Of a DNA stretch of 64,000 nt, positions 61,046 through 64,000 are shown piece by piece. The notes beneath the pieces are model-generated. The model was not told the DNA's origin, made no database searches, and saw only the letters and a list, made by a program, of their open reading frames with translations. A program made the translations under genes and the position numbers. Origin of the DNA: Tritrichomonas musculus (taxonomy: Eukaryota > Parabasalia > Tritrichomonadida > Tritrichomonadidae). Within the stretch, counting starts at the first letter, position 1. Each line of letters starts with the position of its first letter. The stretch spans positions 3,472,001 through 3,536,000 of the forward strand of contig JAPFFF010000008.1 of assembly GCA_039105265.1 (NCBI GenBank), in the 5' to 3' direction.

Positions 61046-62998
61046 TTATTCATTTGCTTGTGAACCTTCTGGTGTTGAATCATCATGATATTCTAAACCG
61101 TCAAGTGATAGTTTAAAGTAAGAGTCCCTAGTTATCCAAAGTTGAGTCGGAGGAGGTTTGACAATGGTTCCATCTGGTTCAACAACATTGAAATATGTGT
61201 CATCATCTCCTGTATATATTGGTTGCCCATTGACTTGTATCTGAACGTTTCCGAAACCTCCATCAAGTCCGTCATAACAATATCCTGCACTTGCTCGTTC
61301 TGTTTGAATGTTGAATACAAATGATGTTGCATCACTGATTGTGTTGTTGTATCTCTTACCGTTAGCGTCATTCTTTGGCATTGTCATCGAATCCTCAAAT
61401 TCCTTTGTGCATGAAAGAGTGATTGCATCTAAATCACCAGCTGTTAATTGATTTTCAAAGAATCGTGCACCAATAGTTGAAACGTTTTCGTCTGGGAAGT
61501 TCTTTCCACCAATATTCAAGAAACAGTTTTGATAAACTGGATTTTCAAAGACAGTTAAATCATTATGATGCTTTGGAAACATGATTGATAAATTAGTTGC
61601 ATTGATTAATGGGATATTCAATGTTGACTTGATTCCGTTAGCTGCTGGAGCGATTGGAAAAGCATGATAATCAACTTTTTGTGAAGGAATGATTAAACCT
61701 TGTCTTAAAATGTCTTCAATTCCTTGTCTTGTAGCTTCACAAACTCCAAAGCCTTGCATATTAGATTTACAAGCTGTGATGGTCATTCGATTAACTGTTA
61801 ATGTTGCTGTTTGTTTTGAATAATGAGCGCTCATCAACTTGTTGGCTTCAGATTTAGAAACAAAGCTAATATAAACATTGCCTGCTGGATGCTTTGATGA
61901 AGGTATTCCGCTCGGATGTTCTTTAAGATAATGTTTATTACAAATTACTTTATCATCATCTGTCTTTTCAATTCCGAGCTCTTCAAACTCTTCATCAGTA
62001 TAGCTGAACATAAATGTAAATGTTTCAAGAACGTCATTAACAGGAATATTTGTTGAAGCAGGTATGTAATGGTCTAACAATTCATACTTCAATTGATATT
62101 TCGTTGGTGTTGGTTCAGGTGATGGTGGGTCTGGATTGTCTCCAGGTCCTGGAATCACTGCTTGATTACCAATTTGTGTGAATTGATGTTTGAGGTGTCC
62201 TCGTGCTTTGATTTCCTTTAGTCTGTTTAATTCTTCCATCGATATTGAATCATTGTCTTCAAGAAATACTTTTGCTTCAGCAACTGTGTAAGGGTCTAAT
62301 ACTGCCCAAACAAGACCAGCGGGACTAACTTGAAAACGAATTGATAAATCACCAATGATTCCGTTAGGGAATAAATCGAATGCCTGTAATGCAAGCAAAT
62401 CATCAAAAGGAACATTCAAATCAAATTCGACTTCACTTCTTCCTGTGTTCTTAAATGAATTCAAGTTAACATAAGCTCCTGCATGTGTCTGTGAATAGTT
62501 GCTAATGTTTTCCCACAATGAATGAACGAATCTGCGACGTTTCTTCTCGGCTTCTGGTTTAACTGAAGAATATAAGAAGCCCTCACGAATGCATTCATTC
62601 TGTTGGTATCCGACATTGACATTATTATGAAGAATCTCTAACCTGTCAAACAACTGGTTTGATGATTTGAAACCGACAAACAGTTTGTACAAGTTGTTGG
62701 GGTCATTGATTTCATTTAATTTACTCATATCTGTATTCAATGACAAATCTAATTTAACGTGAAATGTTAAGAAACCTTTATCAATATCACTTATGAAGTG
62801 GTCAGGATGTGTTAAACTTATTTGCGAATATTGTCCTTGATGAAATGGAGCTGGTTGGTCATGACAGTCAACAGTTCTAAATGAAAATGAACGTGTACCG
62901 TCATTGACATTAATCATGTTTCTCATCTCTTCAAATGCATGAAGAACGTTTCCTGTTTCAGTGCGAAGATTATGGGCTCTCTCGTTTCTGTATAACAT
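61046..62998 (-). CDS. Probable double jelly-roll major capsid protein of the Polinton
   Basis: 650 residues, intact, beta-rich throughout. The start MLYRNERAHNLRTETGNVLH and the segment SFSFRTVDCHDQPAPFHQGQ match my memory of the major capsid proteins encoded by trichomonad Mavericks; length also fits. Double jelly-roll proteins form trimeric capsomers. A Pro-rich insertion (PGPGDNPDPPSPEPTPTKYQ) lies near the middle. Position beside integrase and opposite the small pVI-like gene fits the structural cluster. No fold motif proves it from sequence alone. Confidence 0.7.
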   Translation of the reverse strand: MLYRNERAHNLRTETGNVLHAFEEMRNMINVNDGTRSFSFRTVDCHDQPAPFHQGQYSQISLTHPDHFISDIDKGFLTFHVKLDLSLNTDMSKLNEINDPNNLYKLFVGFKSSNQLFDRLEILHNNVNVGYQQNECIREGFLYSSVKPEAEKKRRRFVHSLWENISNYSQTHAGAYVNLNSFKNTGRSEVEFDLNVPFDDLLALQAFDLFPNGIIGDLSIRFQVSPAGLVWAVLDPYTVAEAKVFLEDNDSISMEELNRLKEIKARGHLKHQFTQIGNQAVIPGPGDNPDPPSPEPTPTKYQLKYELLDHYIPASTNIPVNDVLETFTFMFSYTDEEFEELGIEKTDDDKVICNKHYLKEHPSGIPSSKHPAGNVYISFVSKSEANKLMSAHYSKQTATLTVNRMTITACKSNMQGFGVCEATRQGIEDILRQGLIIPSQKVDYHAFPIAPAANGIKSTLNIPLINATNLSIMFPKHHNDLTVFENPVYQNCFLNIGGKNFPDENVSTIGARFFENQLTAGDLDAITLSCTKEFEDSMTMPKNDANGKRYNNTISDATSFVFNIQTERASAGYCYDGLDGGFGNVQIQVNGQPIYTGDDDTYFNVVEPDGTIVKPPPTQLWITRDSYFKLSLDGLEYHDDSTPEGSQANE

Positions 62999-63047
62999 TT
63001 ATGATTGAATAAAAAGGAAATAAAACACTTTTATCATTAATTAAATT

Positions 63048-63302
63048 ATGGGTGTCGGTATATTCAACAAAATCAAGAACGCATTTAAATCAATTGGCGG
63101 CAAAGTAAAATCATTCGCTCAGAAAGCAGTTAAAGCATTACCAAAAGTTGTTGATGTTGGAAAGCAAATCGTTGACAGAGTTAAACCGATTACACAATTC
63201 ATTCCTGGTGTCGGTCAGGTTGTTGACGCAATTGATACAGGTTTAAATGTTGCTGACAGAGTTGGGAGATTTGGAAAATCAATATTGAATGAAGTTAAAT
63301 GA
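63048..63302 (+). CDS. pVI-like small amphipathic protein of the Polinton
   Basis: 84 residues. The N-terminus has an amphipathic, Gly/Lys/Phe-rich helix (MGVGIFNKIKNAFKSIGGKV), followed by basic helical repeats and a GVGQVVDAIDTGLNVADRVG stretch with glycine-spaced hydrophobics. This resembles adenovirus protein VI-like membrane-active proteins that accompany the capsid gene in Polintons and virophages. It is divergently placed 49 bases from the capsid gene start, sharing its promoter space. Confidence 0.6.
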   Translation: MGVGIFNKIKNAFKSIGGKVKSFAQKAVKALPKVVDVGKQIVDRVKPITQFIPGVGQVVDAIDTGLNVADRVGRFGKSILNEVK

Positions 63303-63338
63303 AAAACAATGAATTATAATGATTTAATATAATTATAA

Positions 63339-63815
63339 ATGAATGAAAACATTAATGAACTTAAAGTTATAAATGATAATGTAAATGAATCAAAAGTATT
63401 TAAATCAATTGAAGAGTTCAATTTGTTCTATCAAAAGAATATCGAGCAAATGAAATCACAAACGACTAACTATTTGAACAAGATTTATAAAATCATCACT
63501 AATGACGGCAACGAATACAAAATCACTAAGCGCAATTGTACAGACGGTAAAAGACTTAACGGCGACATTTATTTGAAGAAAGTTGGGAACACAATCACTA
63601 AAACACTTGAAAATGACAACATCAAAGCTGATATATCATTAATGAAAGAATCGATTAACGAACTCAATGAATTAATAAATCAATTGAACAACAAAAATAA
63701 AATACTTGAAGAACATATTAATAAGCTTTCAAACGTTGTCGACCAACAATCAAAAGTTATTAATGAATATGTATTAAATGTTGTTGCTCCTGACAACCAC
63801 AGAATGATTAAGTGA
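63339..63815 (+). CDS. Coiled-coil Polinton protein (158 residues)
   Basis: 158 residues. The first ~40 residues are charged helical, the middle has KIYKIITNDGNEYKITKRNC, and the last ~60 residues form a long heptad-like coiled coil (LNELINQLNNKNKILEEHIN). No family is recognised. It follows the pVI-like gene in the same direction. Confidence 0.5.
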   Translation: MNENINELKVINDNVNESKVFKSIEEFNLFYQKNIEQMKSQTTNYLNKIYKIITNDGNEYKITKRNCTDGKRLNGDIYLKKVGNTITKTLENDNIKADISLMKESINELNELINQLNNKNKILEEHINKLSNVVDQQSKVINEYVLNVVAPDNHRMIK

Positions 63816-64000
63816 ATCATGATGATTTAATGATTTAGTCGTTTTTGGAGGTGGTTCATGAAATATATTTCCTTTTTCATTATAACATTTCACTGTTGGT
63901 GCTGAATTTATTTTTGTTCTATTCTTTTGCATCGTTAATTGTAATCTATCAAAATGGTTTTTATGCTTATCGTCATGAACGGTTCTTAATTGATTGATAA
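63774..64000 (-). CDS. Partial minus-strand frame running off the right edge
   Basis: On the minus strand a frame is open from the window edge to a stop at 63,774, encoding QLRTVHDDKHKNHFDRLQLT and a Pro/His-rich tail (HEPPPKTTKSLNHHDS). It overlaps the end of the preceding rightward gene by about 40 bases. It is probably the C-terminal end of another Polinton gene; the family is unknown. Confidence 0.35.
   Translation of the reverse strand, partial: INQLRTVHDDKHKNHFDRLQLTMQKNRTKINSAPTVKCYNEKGNIFHEPPPKTTKSLNHHDSLNHSVVVRSNNI

Larger units (their letters stand above)
43760..64000. mobile_element. Polinton/Maverick element, left part; continues beyond the window
   Basis: A self-synthesising DNA transposon recognised from its gene set: packaging-type ATPase, protein-primed family B polymerase region, retroviral-type integrase, probable double jelly-roll major capsid protein, fibre-like protein and pVI-like small protein. 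The left edge is placed near 43,760, where an AGTAGTAGTTC repeat zone starts; Polinton termini begin with AG. The exact end is not proven because the other terminus lies outside. At least 20 kb is visible. Genes are packed on both strands, many back to back. It is mostly open, with a few breaks (roughly two in the polymerase region and perhaps one or two among the small genes). The good state of most frames suggests a young copy, now best treated as a fossil. Confidence 0.85.

Noticed and set aside
63048-63302. Antimicrobial-peptide or toxin reading of the 84-residue protein
   Set aside because: The position beside the capsid gene and the layout fit a structural pVI-like protein better.

Overview
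The window looks like nuclear DNA of a parabasalid protist (a trichomonad). It is very AT-rich, its genes are long and show no obvious introns, and several genes are protist-type: an IBD-family initiator-binding factor (a family known from trichomonads), a TKL kinase fused to helical repeats, a rubrerythrin and a short acylated caspase-like protein. Initiator-like TCAYW motifs lie 13-24 bases upstream of several start codons. The mixture of DNA transposons and a Polinton (Maverick) also fits. I cannot fix the species; Trichomonas or Tritrichomonas are both possible.

Region 1 (about 1-29,630) is a host gene block with short to medium spacers: an unrecognised 750-residue protein, TTC8/BBS8 (ciliary BBSome), a BAR-like coiled-coil protein, a TKL kinase with helical repeats, an inner-nuclear-membrane protein of the Src1/Man1 family, an IBD transcription factor, a cyclin-like protein, the exosome nuclease DIS3/Rrp44 whose PIN site looks dead, rubrerythrin, a caspase-like protein and the translation/stress factor GCN1. 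Three small non-autonomous or decayed DNA transposons sit in the spacers (13,093-13,815; 17,788-18,525; 18,639-19,428). Their terminal inverted repeats and target duplications can be read directly.

Region 2 (about 29,630-43,760) is a graveyard and nest of DNA transposons with almost no host genes: a pogo-like element with clear TA target duplication (30,256-32,252), decayed open frames near 33-34 kb, a 7-kb inverted-repeat pair enclosing a Kolobok-like transposon (37,060-40,875) with a 12-unit tandem array beside its transposase, and a small MITE at 42.2-42.6 kb.

Region 3 (about 43,760 to beyond 64,000) is a Polinton/Maverick running off the right edge. Visible parts are a packaging-type ATPase, a protein-primed family B DNA polymerase region, an HNH endonuclease gene, a repeat-bearing fibre-like protein, a retroviral-type integrase, a probable double jelly-roll major capsid protein, a small pVI-like amphipathic protein and several unrecognised small genes. 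Most frames are open, so it looks young. It is treated here as a fossil: largely whole in the visible part, with a few breaks. No adenovirus-type protease was recognised; it may lie outside the window.
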